This document shows, piece by piece, positions 1 through 14,000 of a DNA stretch of 64,000 nt. Positions within the stretch are counted from its first letter, which is position 1. Each line of letters opens with the position of its first letter. Origin of the DNA: Sanderia malayensis (lineage: Eukaryota > Cnidaria > Scyphozoa > Semaeostomeae > Pelagiidae); contig RQOL01000828.1 in assembly GCA_013076295.1 (NCBI GenBank), positions 4,647,219-4,711,218 of the forward strand, in the 5' to 3' direction. Under the pieces are notes generated by a model, which was not told where the DNA came from, did no database searches, and saw nothing but the letters and a program-made list of their open reading frames with translations. The position numbers were made by a program, and so were the translations under genes.

Positions 1-2897
1 ATGAATATTCTTCTTCAACTTACTGATTCCTTTTCATGAAAATATAGCTGTTATTCTTGTTGGGTGACCAGCATTACGGATCACAATGGGAACTGCAATA
101 CATCCGCTTCAACCTTTTATAATTTCAAGAATTTAGTTTACAAACCCACCATACAAATTACGCAAGACTGCAAGACAAATGTTGAAACTAACCTTAAATA
201 AAAAAGAAATTTTAATCGATTGAGAAAGATGTTTATTTACAACAGCGATGCCATCTACTTACACTGCCTTGCATTTGGACTGGTCAGTGGATGCGGCTAT
301 TTAACGGGCTTTGCAGAAACTTCCAGCTCAACTAAAGCAAGCTGATTCTGCAAACGGAATATATACAAAGCATAACTTGCGTATATGTGTTATTGCAGAA
401 CTCCACGTTCACATAGAACCGAATCAGAGAAAAATCCACATTAATCCAATTGATAAACGAAATGAATATCTCACAAAATCGCCCAAGTCGGGTCAGATTC
501 TATTTGAAACGGGCAAATATTCCAATTCAAATAATGTTAACTTGTATTCACACTGGCACACAAAATCTTGTGAAACATGTAAACACGGTGAAAGAGCCTC
601 GTCAAATCGGCTAAATAATCTTAACTTCCTTACTTTCCAGCAAGAGTTTTCATTTAAATCTGGGCAAATATTGTCAAGATTGAAATCTAACCAGATTAAA
701 TCGTTATAACGCAGAAAGCTTTAAACGAAAACTGGCTTCTCTGAATTATTTTTTTATCCACATTAGCGTGTTCTGTTTATATTTCGTGCAATATTTCGGG
801 TGCCTGTTTGAAGGCATGTAAAACGCAGACTTGCTCCCAACATTCAAAATATTCCATTTTATTAATATAATGCAAGCGATCAGACTGTGTACGCTTATCG
901 TGTACATCATAAGAAAACTAATACTTTACAGGCCCATGAAACAATACTACACACAGCTTCCGACATATTCTATGCAAAGTTTATTCTCTTACGATTCGTA
1001 AACATCGGAGAACTACAAACGATTCCAGGCCTTGCATAGCCTGTCAATAACAGCCTACATAAGTAATAACAAATTTTGGGTAACAACAAGTACCGTCGAG
1101 AGGGAAGGGGGTAGCCGGGGTAAAATCCCGGGGTCCGGGTCTCAAGAAGGGCCCGAGAAAAGTTTTGCTAGCGCAAAGCAATTATAAAACAGCCCCTTGT
1201 TTGTTTATAGCCCCAGAGCCCGAGCTGGTTCTCCACGGGCCTGGTAACAACGTATTATGAGAGCCCCCCTATTTTCGTGTTCATTGCCATGGCGTTTTGT
1301 TAAATGGCTTCCCAGATGCACATACCCTAAGTTGAATGCAATGAATGTTTCCACTTTACGTGCAAGAAATCGCAAATGTGAACATGAAGAGATTACTGGA
1401 TGATGATGAGAAATTACCTGCCCTAGAATTCAGTGTCCAAAATGCATCCAATAAGGATAAATAATCTAAAAACACCGCTTTAAATGCGTTTCAGGATGCT
1501 CAAAAGTTGTGAAAACAATTTTACAGTTACAAGCAACCTTTAAATGCAATTAATCAGCTCTTCCGTTGACCAAGCAAAGTTCAATAAAAAAATCTCAAAA
1601 CTTACTAAAACTTGTCCCAAAATTGATCTTTCATTCAAACTTTAGAGATAAATGCTTTAGAGATAAATGCTGCGTTGATAGAATCAGCATTAGAGTTGAG
1701 TATGACTGATGGCGGATATTAACGAGACAAGTATACTGGTATGACCGTTTTGATTGGTTATTAGGTATTATATTGAACTAAAATCAATTGCGACAACAAT
1801 GATGGTAAGTAAATTTACTGGCTGAATTCTTATTTTGTTCTATAAAGCACCAGTCCAAATGTTCAACTGTAAACATAGTGGAATCACCGAAAACAGGTTT
1901 TGAAATAATAAGTTAACAGAATCATTATAGTTTATTTTCTTTGAAGCATGACCTCAGTAACAATAGCTGTGTACCTTGTTAGACAGCTAAACTAGAAAAA
2001 CTGCCGATTAGACTTAAAATCGTAATTCATCACAAAACAACAGAAAAGAGGTGAACAGATGATCCAAACCCCATGGCTATGCTAGAAGCTATTAATTGGA
2101 GCCAAAGCGGTATGCGCAAAAGGAATGAAATACCAAAACATACATAATTCATTAGCAAATGTTTATGCTCTCTGATGAAAGCTATCCCGGCAAAAGTAGA
2201 ATTAATTTCCACCAGTAAAGCGCGGTATTATTGTGGTAAACAGCAAAATCCAAAGTGGACATCTCAATAGCTTGGTCTTGTCCTTCCGAACAACAACGAG
2301 AGGTTTGAAAAGCTGGTCAAATAATTCACCAACATTCATTTGCAAAGCAAACATGGTGTCCGAAACCGCTGGCTTCCAAAATAATTAATAATTCTCAGAC
2401 TCTAATCAGACGACTTTGACAATAATTCCTATGAAAACAATTGAACATCAGCTTTTCATAGCACCAATTACTGCAGTATTTGCTTAATTCAATACATCAT
2501 ATAAAATGCATGAAACTTAATGCGAAAACACTAATAAAACCATTTACCTTGTATCAATAGTCAATCGTTAGATGAAGAAGAAATTTGTTATGAGCATACC
2601 ATGAAAGTTCTCAGGCCCTTCTCCATTAATAGCTATATGAAATTCTGATTGCCCAAACCATAAAAGGTAATAAAAGGCATTTTACAGATATTTTACACGA
2701 GCGTTACTCCTAAATTTATTTGAGAACTTTATTAAAACCCCTCTCTATTGAGCCCCCATTCTCAAATAACCCCCTATCTGAAAACACGGTAATTAACTAG
2801 GCTGCACCCGGGGTAATAGAGCTTTTACGGTATACTCAGCTCATAGTTAATTGCATATTGAATACGTACGCTCAAGAGCCGTAATACTACGTTCAAA
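1..2897. other. Gene-free left flank
   Basis: No exon chain or known protein motif was recognised on either strand. The open frames here (for example 311-709 +) have no domain signature and no convincing splice context. A GC-rich patch at about 1096-1260 has runs of G and C and resembles a dispersed repeat edge. At 1643-1675 a 17-base unit (GCTTTAGAGATAAATGC) is directly duplicated. Near 2750-2800 there is AATAACCCCC/GAGCCCCCATTC text of the kind seen in the CCCC-rich MITEs elsewhere in the window. The right edge is the 3' flank of the minus-strand WDR46 gene. Confidence 0.5.
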
Positions 2898-5800
2898 TCA
2901 CGTCGCTTTCTTCTTGAATCTATCCAGAGCTGAACCTGGTTCACTGGCTACCAAAACATCAATGTTTCGTTTCTCATCAACCTTTGCACTTCTCTCTTTT
3001 TCTTTTCGCTCAAGCATTTCTCGTTTTAGCTTGTCCTATATCACGAAGAAGAGTGACCAAATTATACCTACATCTAATATGCAATATCAGAACACAATGC
3101 ATTAAAACATAAATATGGGTATATATGTTGTGCTCAGTATTAAAAAGAAATTCCCAATTTCTAAGATTCCCAACTGCTCATGAAAAGGATTAAATATTTG
3201 ATATTGTAAGAAAATATTAACATCGTTTTCCCTAATCCAAATGAAGCTTCTGGTTATACTATTCATTATTAAATTGGTTGCCCGAATTGATATTTTTAAA
3301 ATTAAATATTTGGTTTACAATAAATAAATAAAATCTTACTCGTTTAGTCTCTTGCTTCACTCCTTTCTTTCTTTGATGTAGTTTAACTGAAGTCCCTTTT
3401 CCTTTGGTTTTATATTTTGGTTCAAAATCATTCTAAAATAGAAAATATAATGATAGAAACAGACCGCTTCCAATTAAAAAATACGATAGCAATTAACTAT
3501 CAATTTTCATCTTCAGATATTTTGCTTTTATTTCAAACTTAATATCAACAAATGCTCAGAGCTGACACGATCATAATAACTACCAGGAAAGCTAACACAA
3601 AAGATAATTCAAACTTGTATTTTCATTTTCACTGTTTATTTTCAGTTAAATAGAACATAATGTTACATTGTTACAGAAAAAGTACCAGAATTGTTGTCGC
3701 CAGCAACGATTTTTCAATACATATATATATATGCCACTGCGCATACTGACCACCTTTCTCCTCCGCATGACCTAACCTTACCCTAACCCTAACCCTAACG
3801 CTAAGGCCAATGCATCCACCGGCGTCACGTCACATATGCTCCTGCGCAGTACAAATATATATGCCACTGCGCATGCTGACCACCCTTCTCCTCCGCATGA
3901 CGTAGCCCTAACCCTAACCTTAACCCTAATCCTAAGGCCAATGCATCCACCAGCGTCACATATGCTCCTGCGCAGTACATATATGTATGCTACTGCGCAT
4001 ACTGACCACCTTTCTCCTCCACATGACCTAACCCTAACCCCAACCCTAACCCTAACGCTAAGGCCAATGCATCCACCGGCGTCACGTCATATATGCTCCT
4101 GCGCAGTACCTATATATGCTACTGCGCATACTGACCACCTTTCTCCTCCGCGTGATGTAGCCCTAACCCTAAGGCCAATGCCTCAGCCATTAGAGACACC
4201 ATTACGTCATCTACGCTCCTGCGCAGTGCCAGCCATTAGGCTACTGCGCATTCTCACCACCTTTCTCCTCCACATGACGTAACCCTAACCCTAGCCTAAC
4301 CCTAACCCTGACCCTAGCTGATACATTAGATACTGGCAATAGTATTACGTCATGCATGCTTCTGCGCAGTAGCCTATATATGGCACTGAAATTTAAATTA
4401 CAGATTGATCAAAACACAAACTAGACGACCTCATCAGGTTTCGAACCAGTGCTCTTGAGGCCAGTGTGCAGGTAAGTTACCATTAGTCTACAGCAGCGCT
4501 TCCTAGCACAAGAGAATGTTTCTTATTTCTAAGCGAAAACCACTGGTATGATCTGATTATTGGTTTTACATCACAGCAGCACTCATTTTAACAATGTTAA
4601 CAGCTAGTATAATAAATAATGTAAGATAAGATAAGACATGTGTTGTTTACCTGCGCCTCACTGTGTGACTTTTTCTCATGCTTCACGGAATCCGCATGCA
4701 TGATATCATTTGGTTCAAGCGTTATCAAATCAGGTTGAATCTAGACCAAACAAATAAATCACAAATAATTCTAAAATTTTACAACGTTTCAAATGAACTG
4801 GATGAAAATAATAAAAACTTTTGTCTGAAAAATCAGCTACATGCGTTTGGATAGTGACAAGCAATTACAAGACTACCCATATTCAATTACTGATAAATCT
4901 ACCCTTCCAAACCATATCACAAATCATACACAGTAAGTCCTCGCATGCGAGAAACAAGATGTTTTGGAACAGCATATTGTTTTTGTGCAAAAGATCATTG
5001 ATTTTCCTAATGCTCCCTGCAAGCAAGTCGATCAAGTTTCTTATATGTGGGCATTCGCTGTATCTAAAAACAAGACAACAATTACCTTTTCAAGCAGCAT
5101 TTTGACTTCATGTTCCCGTCTTTGCTTTTTGGTTTCGTAAGGATTTGCCTCCAATGCATCAATGTTCGCCTCGCCAGAACCGGGTATCAATAGACTCGAG
5201 AAACCATAAGAATGCCCAACCCCAAGAACATCTTCAAAAGGACAAAACTCCAGACTCACAACTTCAGACGAAGGGATCAAATGCGACATGTACGGCATTT
5301 TCTGTTGCTCAGTAAAAGCATCATGGTACACCTGCAGATAAATAACAACATAGCAATCATAATAAACAGCAACAAAACGTAACTGCGATCAATGCATTCT
5401 CAAAATCCATAACTCTATAATCCACATCTCTACATACACATATCAATTAAATAAATTTTCATTTAAACTCAGTTAAATAAAATATATCGAAGTAGCCTTG
5501 ATTACCCAAGTGGAAACAAAGTCACGTTGAAATTTTCCACCTTTACCTTAGACCCAATCACTGAGACATTCACTCGTTAAGCTAGACTCACTCGTTAAGC
5601 TAGATAGACTCACTCGTTAAGCTTTCTCATACCGATTCACGGTGAGAATTGTAGCAAAATTCAGTTGCAATGAAAATAGGTTATGGATATTCCTATACTC
5701 GGAAACAAAACTCAACAAGAAAGATCTAGAACTCACATAAACATGAGGACCGAACCCAACAGCGAGCTGTCCCTTATGACTGATCGATAGCGAATGTGCA

Positions 5801-8800
5801 GCACGGTGCAACCGATAAGCATACAAAGATTTGTACGTTCGAATATCCCACACTTTCAACATTCCATCCACTCCACTTGTCGCCATATACCTTGAAAATA
5901 AACAGAAGAACCGCATGCCATGTTAATGGACAACTGCATAGTATTCGCAATGTTGTATTGATGACATCATCAGGCACCAATCCCCTGTCTCGTCATGACA
6001 GTACTGTGTTGTTTAAGCAAGTGCTTGCTGAACAGCAGAGTATAAGGGTGATTCTTACCAAAGGCAGTAAAACATTAAAACATTTAATGCAGAGAGCTGT
6101 AGAGAATATAAATCGGACAATTCATCCATTGTAGTTGATTGCATTTCGAGCATTGTCTCCTAGATTGCATTTCGAGCAACAACTTCACATATCTCTACGT
6201 CTGGAAGATTGCAGCTCACCAACCGCAAAGACAGCAATGTTGGGGGGGGGAGTACATTTGAAAGGGGGAGAGTACATTAGAATTGGCAACTTTGAAACTG
6301 TGGGAATTTGGAAATGCAAAGTCCCAAAATCCCAAAGGCCAAAGTCGCTGTAATATTCTTTGACAGGGAATACCATATTTTCTAAATAATAAAAATAACC
6401 AATCAACGTACAATCCTTTGTTATCCACAGCAATGGACTTGAGCGGACCACGGTGCGTTAACATTTTGACCAGCGGTTCTCTTACTGCTGGAGACCACAT
6501 GGTAACCGTACCTATAAATTTCAAATGATTTGAGCATAAAAATTCAGTTATCAAGGGAAGATATTCTGAGCTTAAACATTAACAAGATAATTTGCATGAT
6601 TTGCAAGTAATTCGTGATTCTCATTACCATTAGCGTGTCCTAAGTTGATAATAGCGTTGTAAGGATTTTTGGTCATGCAGTCGCAATTTCCAAGTCTTGT
6701 GCTCACTTCGGAAATCATCTTTCCAGTCGACGTGTCTTGATAACGCAGAAAACCACTGTTGGCCTTTGGGGGAAAACATTTAGAGACTTATACAACAGGA
6801 GTAGAGCCGCGAAAATATGGACTACAATTAATGCAATGGATTTAAATTACAACTAAATAATCCCTTGTCTAATACGGAACATTAGATGGAAAGTAAATGA
6901 GTGAGTAAGAATTGAAGAAACTCTTCATTTTCTTCAAAAGTCGTCAGATTTCAAATCTAATTCGATTTAGGCGAAAAAGCGGTCTCAAATTGACGTTTTG
7001 ATTATACAAATTGTCGTGTAATGAGTTATGGAAAAACCGGATTCAGAAAAATTAGCGAATCAAACCCAAACCACACCATGTTTTTATTGTTTCAACGTAG
7101 AAATTTCCTGGATCTAAACTTTATACTTGGAGAAAAGTTGAATGTTTGCGAAGGGTGCAAAAAGAAAACTTACAACTGTTGCCAAAAGAAAATGATAAGG
7201 CAAATATTCCATTTTATTGACGTATCTGTGTTTCTTCAAGCAGTGAAGCTCCATGCCAGTATTATCATAAATGTAAACATTCTTCTTTTGAGCAACAGCA
7301 AACATCGTTTCTTGATGTAGCCACCTGAGGTTGATAAAAATATAAAGATACTTTTATCAAAAATATCTCCATTTATAGATTCTAGATATTCTAGATATTC
7401 TAGCTGTACCAAAATAAAATATTAATCAAAAATAATATCCAAACTAGCAGATACAGTTTTAATGCATTTTTCTGGAATGGATGGATAAATTAACGCATGA
7501 ACAAATGGGCAAATGAACGAACCAATGGGTAAATAAATGAAAAACAGTGGATGAGAAACATAAACAGCATTGAAAACAACATGAGACAAAATGCAAACAA
7601 ATATCACAATCATAAACAAATTAATGGATAAATAACAAACATATAAACAAAAATAAACAAACATAAAAAGATAAAAACTAAACAATTAGGATCTTCAAAC
7701 AAACTTACTTTATATCTCTGACAGTTTCTTGAACATGAAATTCACACCCTAGTCTCTTTGATGACCAATCCATTGTTGCTAGGTGACCCTTAAGTCCCCC
7801 AATAAGAAGAAACCTGCAATCAACACAAAATAAAGTAAACATACAAATGATGAAGAAAACAACAATCTACCTATAGAAAATAGAATTGATCACTTAAAAA
7901 GTCAAGATATATCAAGGCTTATATCAATTTCCGGAGTAATTTCAATGCTCTAAGCTCTATGCTTGAAAGTATTTCAAAAGAGTGTTTGCAGTATTGTGGA
8001 AAAAATCTTATATAATATAGGTGCAGTATATGTAACATGTATCAAAATTAGTCACCTTCCATTCTTTGTGTAGTTGATTCTATATGGTCCAAATGTATCA
8101 AGTTTAAGCTCAAATGACTGGAGAAGATAGAGAGCATGTTATGTTACATCAACCAGATATTCAATAAAGGTAATTCTAATCCTGTTATATCACAAACATG
8201 CTAAAAGAAGCTGTTTGGGTAAATATTGGAAACTTTTATAGATCAGTTATAATTTCACTGTTGTATAGCTGAATGAAGCGAAAGAGAAACCTTTATTATT
8301 TCTGATAGAGAGGCAAGCCCTTGCTTACCTTTGCAGCACTGGCAATACCAACTGATTTAGATATTTCTCTTTGCGAAAATTTGTAGGTTTTTTCCAAACC
8401 TTCAGCTTCAAGATACCTACATAAACAAATGAATACTCATTCCAAAAACTCTGGTCGAAATATGAAATCTATAAAGGTGGGATTTAAGGTTAATTTAATC
8501 TTGTTATGTAAGACATTTTATTTGAAAAATTGCTGCTACATTGCTGCACAAATGGTTGGTATTACAGTTGCAACCTTAAGAGATTGACTGCCAATTTGAT
8601 TTTGATTTGCCATATGTTCATCTTATGTTTGACGAGTCAATAACTCACACTTGCTGACACAGAATATCTCATTAGCCAGTCTGAAGAGCATGTCCCTTCC
8701 TGACAAGATCTCGTGCGTGCAAAGACTTTACACACGCTCACACGCACGTGCATCCCCTTGAAAGCCGGATGCCAGGCGTGCAACTATTTTCACGAAATAA

Positions 8801-9325
8801 CAAAACTTCCCTGTCTCTTCAAGCAGCAGCACACAGCTTATATGGTATGGAGAAATTCTTGGAAGTTTCAAGCTTCTGCTTCAGTAGACCTGCTTTACTT
8901 ACCCTGTCTCCTCAGGCAAAAGCAGTTCCGCTCTGGCTGCCTGCTTTGCAGCTTTACTGAAATTTGCTTCGTAATTTTTCAATTTGCTTTTCAGTTTCTT
9001 GTTCTTGATGTTCTAAAAGAAAATACGGATAAAAAGTGATGGAAAATGAAAAAAAAAAACGTTTCGCATAAAATAAAAAGACGTGAAACAAACAAACCTT
9101 AACATTTATAGACTTTCCTCTTCTGTATTTTTGTACAACTTCTTGATCTAAAACATACTCCTCTACTTCTTCGGATTCTTTTTTATTTTCATTGGATGTA
9201 TTCTTTTCACTGTCCTCATTCTGCTCATTGTTCTCGTTGTTATCTGCCCAGTATCGCAAAGATTTGCCCTTTCTCTTGACTTTATGCTGTACCGGAAGAC
9301 CTTCGCTTGCTTCTGGCACTTCCAT
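2898..9325 (-). CDS. WDR46: WDR46 / UTP7 homologue (WD40, SSU processome)
   Basis: Nucleolar WD40 protein needed for 18S rRNA maturation in the small-subunit processome. Thirteen exons join in phase: 9098-9325, 8903-9012, 8329-8416, 8056-8117, 7709-7813, 7174-7324, 6628-6763, 6412-6511, 5737-5890, 5086-5331, 4651-4740, 3340-3432 and 2898-3035. They give 1701 nt, or 566 residues; human WDR46 has about 610. Recognised stretches include [55 protein letters not shown] and the family hallmark [16 protein letters not shown] basic tail ends in [10 protein letters not shown], like the human ALDRFVR end. The N-terminus is acidic and basic low complexity. The start ATG at 9323-9325 opens exon 1 directly. 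Intron 11 (3433-4650) contains a telomere-like satellite. The gene is divergent from RABGEF1. Confidence 0.93.
3720..4385. repeat. Telomere/hairpin satellite, array 1 (intron of WDR46)
   Basis: About five to six diverged units, each combining CCCTAA hexamers, AAGGCCAATGCATCCACC, a CACGTCA element and the pair CTGCGCAGT...ACTGCGCA. The pair forms an 8-9 bp inverted repeat around a variable 11-16 nt loop. Units are less regular than in the array at 56-58 kb, so this copy looks older or less homogenised. It lies wholly inside a WDR46 intron. Confidence 0.85.
4559..4618. repeat. Short MITE fragment
   Basis: The text ACATCACAGCAGCACTCATTTTAACAATGTTAACAGCTA is the reverse complement of bases at about 53320-53360. 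Related sequence occurs at about 52655-52815 and 54236-54305, so this is one copy of a dispersed element. Confidence 0.6.
5569..5623. repeat. Triple direct repeat ACTCACTCGTTAAGCTAGA
   Basis: Three near-identical copies of a 17-22 base unit (CTCACTCGTTAAGCTAGA) lie in tandem in an intron of WDR46. The function is unknown and the array is probably slippage-derived. Confidence 0.7.
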
Positions 9326-9512
9326 TATCTTGCTTAAAATAACAAAAATTCTGTATTTGATCTAAAAGCTTGGTTCACACTTCAGAGAAGTTGAAATCTT
9401 ATTTAGGCCTAGTAGCACGTGCACGTGGGTTTGCGTAATGACCTCGCTCTCAATACGAGTCTATGGTTCGACCTTTCTTTCCTCCCCTTTCTTCATTTCG
9501 TCATTGTTATCA

Positions 9513-10920
9513 TATAGAGTTAGATAGTGGACATAATAGTGTCTCCGTGAATGCGAATGCGATTCGTATGCGAATGCGATATTGAGTTGAATGCGAATGC
9601 GATATTGAGTTCGCATACTCTAAGAGAATGCGAATACATACTCGCATGAGAGGAAGTCTGATCGAGACACGACTCGATGAAGTAATTTTGTCCAGTGCAT
9701 AACGTTGTAATGCGAGTGTCTCATTTGATTGACACTTAAAACAATGGGTGGGAGGAGATAGGTGGAGTTAATAAAGAACATGCTACAAACCAGATGCGTC
9801 AATGACAATCTGGTTGTGCTGTGAATGGGGGGTCGTACCATTTGATGTATTCCTAACGAATGGCATGGGCTACCTCTGAATTGAAATCAATGACCTAAAA
9901 ATGGTAGTCAAAAATGTTCTTTAGTGAAAAATTTACTCCACTCTGCCCCTTATTGAATGCTGCACCTTTGCTCAAATCTTTGCTTTTAACCCCCTTTTTG
10001 GGACTACATCGCTGGTCTAGTACAAATGTATCAATAAAGCCAGGAAAATTAAGTGCTATTAAAAAGTAACTGATAAATTAAAGGACTGGTTAAATAAAAA
10101 TGATTTGATTTTGTTTCACGCAATATTCTCAGCATGCAAAAATATCCTCGGCCTGTTGAAGAAAGCACAGAAGTGCTGGCTGTCTCGTGATGACATTAAG
10201 AGTGCCAATTTAGCTTTGGCTTACGGAGGCCAGATTTGGTTTTGTCTTTTTATTTTTTTGTGCTTAGGAGATGTACTTCTCTTGTTTTCAATAATCCGAT
10301 TAGCTCTGTCCGATAATAGGGTCTAATTATTATTCTAAATATTTCATAGTGAAATTGAAGCCAGCGACGTTTACTAAGAATTCTGTTCGTAAATGCGTGC
10401 TTTTAATTTTCCTTGCTTTACTGATGCACTTGTATCATGACAAGAATTTTTCAAAAAACAATTCTTGTCCGAGAATTAAGATCATTATCGGTTACTTTTT
10501 GACTCTTGTTGAGGCATACTGGAATGATGCGATGCTCAAAATTGCAAGCAAATTTAGAGGTAGCCCATGCCATACGTTAGGAATACATCAAATGGTACGA
10601 CCCCCCATTCACAGCACAACCAGATTGTCATTGACGCATCTGGTTTGTAGCATGTTCTTTATTAACTCCACCTATCTCCTCCCACCCATTGTTTTAAATG
10701 TCAATCAAATGAGACACTCGCATTACAACGTTATGCACTGGACAAAATTACTTCATCGAGTCGTGTCTCGATCAGACTTCCTCTCATGCGAGTATGTATT
10801 CGCATTCTCTTAGAGTATGCGAACTCAATATCGCATTCGCATTCAACTCAATATCGCATTCGCATACGAATCGCATTCGCATTCACGGAGACACTATTAT
10901 GTCCACTATCTAACTCTATA
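9513..10920. mobile_element. Foldback DNA transposon with ~367-bp inverted repeats
   Basis: Bases 9513 to about 9880 are the near-perfect reverse complement of about 10553-10920. The ends read TATAGAGTTAGATAGTGG, and TTATCA flanks both sides (9507-9512 and 10921-10926), giving a 6-7 bp target duplication. Inside each arm, GAATGCGAATGCGATATTGAGTT is repeated as a subterminal motif. The roughly 670-bp centre has open frames but no transposase motif, so the copy is non-autonomous. It sits in the shared upstream region of WDR46 and RABGEF1. The arms differ at only a few bases, which suggests a fairly young insertion. The family (MULE-like or Foldback) is not decided. Confidence 0.88.
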
Positions 10921-11012
10921 TTATCATATGACTCGGATCGGAGTGATGGCTTCCTCCTAAAATTGAAAATAATTTCCAATAAATCTCTTTCAACAAAGAC
11001 ATTTAAGCTAAA

Positions 11013-14000
11013 ATGGCCGACCAGGCGTTAGCAGTATCAAGAAAAAGATCGAGCAAAAGACTTAACAATTCTGCGTTGTACTGCAAATCTGGGTGAGATT
11101 CTTCAATGCAGATGTTTTTGTTTTTATTTGATTCTCTTTTCAAAACCACAACTTTCAATTTCGTTTATTTGTAAAACTACATGCTTAGATTGGACCTTAT
11201 AGCTGTATATTAGCTGTATATTATACATGCATTATCTTCTATGCGAATAGAGTCGAATATAGACGCGAATCTCCCATAAAGTCTGTGCCATCTTGCTTGG
11301 GTCTATGTCTAATGTATAGCAGGATTCAACTGCACATATCTGCAAGAGCTATGAACTGAAAAACAACTGAAATTTAACAATGTCTTTTTTCATATAGATG
11401 TGGCTTCTTTGGTAACCCAGCTTGGGAGGGATATTGCTCAAAATGTTACAAAGAATATATTCAAAAGTCAAGTCATCGAACATCATCTCTGAGTTCTGAA
11501 GAATTTCTCACAAAACCATTACCAACACCTCGTAAGTAATGCTATGCTCGTAAATAGTTGATGAATGAGTAAGTAGGAATATTTATACTGGATAGCCACT
11601 TCAACTATGAAGGCTGTCATTATTTTTATCATTGTGACTTGGTATAAGCCTGAGCTGCCAATTCTAGCTAATCGTTTACTATATACCATCATTGTTATAG
11701 TGAACCTGATAACATTAAAGCATGGATTTATTTGCTTTTTGACTTCTCATTTCACAGAAGAGGTTGCTGGTGTGGAAGTAGCACAACTGAAGTTTTCAAA
11801 ATTTGCTGAGAAGAAAAAAGAAAAGCTAGAATCAAAAAAGTATGTTGATAAAACATCAGCTGTTCTGTTTTTCATTACTTGGACAAGTGATAAATGAAAT
11901 CTGTGTCTTTTTCACCATTCTAATTTAAAATCATCAAAAATCAAAACAATTTCTAAGATGTCAAAGTAGATAGCCTTAGCTATGGGCTGAGTCTATATAT
12001 TTCGATTTGAGCCTGATTACTTTACTTTACACACCTCACATCCATTTTAACAGCTGTTATTTCTGACTGGTATAAAGCAAAAAGCAATTTAAATAATCTA
12101 AGGTTGTTCATATTTGTGAAAAAGTGCCCTCATTTCAGAGAGAGTGTAAGGAAGTTTTTCAAAAAGAGTTCACCAAGGCCATCATCACCTGTATCTCCTC
12201 TGCCAACTGTGCAAAAAGAAGGTGAGCAATTTCTTTGGGGAATATTATTGCAACAACATCGCAACTCAACAATATTTGCCATGGATTATTCTACAACAAT
12301 AGTATTGTTACACTAATAGAAATAATAGCAGCAAAGGCTGAAAGAGCAAAGGCATCTAGAGACTTCACCGAATTTCTGAAGACATTACGGACTCCTCCTG
12401 TTCAAGGTGTCAGAGACAGGTGCAAGAGGTACGAGTTTGATTGTTCTTTTCTTTATAAATTATGCTCAAAGAGTTATGAACAGCATCTATGTTAATGCAG
12501 AGCAGGACCTAGTGGGGTATTTTGCACAGACTGAAAGTAGAACAGCGATAAAAATACTGAGGATTGAAATACCTATTGGTTAAAATATATAAAATCAAAG
12601 TAAAATTGTTAAATTATGCTATAAAAATAAATAAAAACAATATTGTTGACTCTGTGACAATATTAAGACTCTTTGGATTTGCAAAATTTATTGCTTAATT
12701 TCGATTTCTTTGTGAAGAAGTTGTTTCTTGTCTTCACAAGTTGACATTTCCAAGGTATATTTATCCTCAAAGAAGGGTTGACTAAATGTATATTAACTTT
12801 TGTTACTTTTGATGGCAGAAAGCTGGTTTTCTTACAGATTTATTGTCAGAATTCTCAGCAGTCCAAACTTGACAGTGGAACAGCAAAGTGAGCTGGTTCA
12901 AGATTTCTATGTTGTAAGTAAATATTATGGAATAATGATGCATATTTATGGCACAGTAATGCTAACATCATGCTCCCAGAACTGTTGTGCTTTTTCATTT
13001 TTACTCTGTTTGTGACCAATAAAGAAGCTGCTATTAGCAATAGGATCCTGCAATAAAAATCATCGATGAAAATGTCTGCTTCAACTATTCTCATATTAGC
13101 TTATAAACTATTGATAAATGTCTCATTGATTTGGTTAGAAAATGGCTGAAGATTTGCAGTCACGTCCAGCTCTGAAAAATACAAATGCTGATGAAATAGA
13201 AAAATTGATGGATGGCATTGAAAAATACATCATGACCCAGATATACAAAATGTATGATTTGCTCAGATACACTGATGAGAGTACCTTGATACTTGATCTT
13301 TACCACAGTTGCTTTGTTTCCATAATTCCAATTAGTCTCCATAAATAGAATATTTCTCATGTTATTTTGTACATAAGTATATCTAAAGATCCGACAAAGA
13401 AAAACTAAGAATGTTGCCCCTTGTTTTCTAGAGATCAGTGAAAAGTTAATTGAGGGGCTAATTTCATTCTTGTGATAATTCGAGTTTCTCACAAGTATGA
13501 TGAATTCAATGCCAAAATAAAACATCTGAAATTCAATTCTATTTTGTAGGGTATTCTGTCATCCATCTACCGATGATGAGCAGAAAGACATTGAAATGCA
13601 AAAGACAATCCAAAGCCTACAATGGGTTAGTGAGCAACATCTAGATGCTGACATAGATATGCAGAACGAAGAGGTGCAGCAGCTTGTGGAAAAAACACAA
13701 GATTGTGAGTAGTAATATCTTTAATCTCATCTTAAAACTTCTTTGGCTTGTTAGAAGCAATAGTTGGTTGTTCTATTGTTAGTTTGGGACACATGGGGCA
13801 TAATTTCAAAACGTTTGGATGTATTGTAATAACGTGTATAAATAAAAATAATGCAAAAAGTAGGTGGAACACTTGTGGTTGTATATTTGCTGATTGTATA
13901 CTTTACAATATTCTTGTCAATTTTTAATGCTTTTATTTCTGCTATGGTATTTAATAATCTGTCATAATCTATTGAAAAATACGCTTTTCATCACATTTTA

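Noticed and set aside
311..709. 132-codon frame near the left edge as a gene.
   Set aside because: No domain, no recognisable homology, Asn/Lys/Ser composition of random AT-rich sequence.
3836..4282. 148-codon open frame in array 1.
   Set aside because: Same satellite translation; no independent coding evidence.
10349..10813. 154-codon frame as a transposase of the foldback element.
   Set aside because: More than half of it is the translated inverted-repeat arm and the rest has no DDE or zinc-binding motifs.
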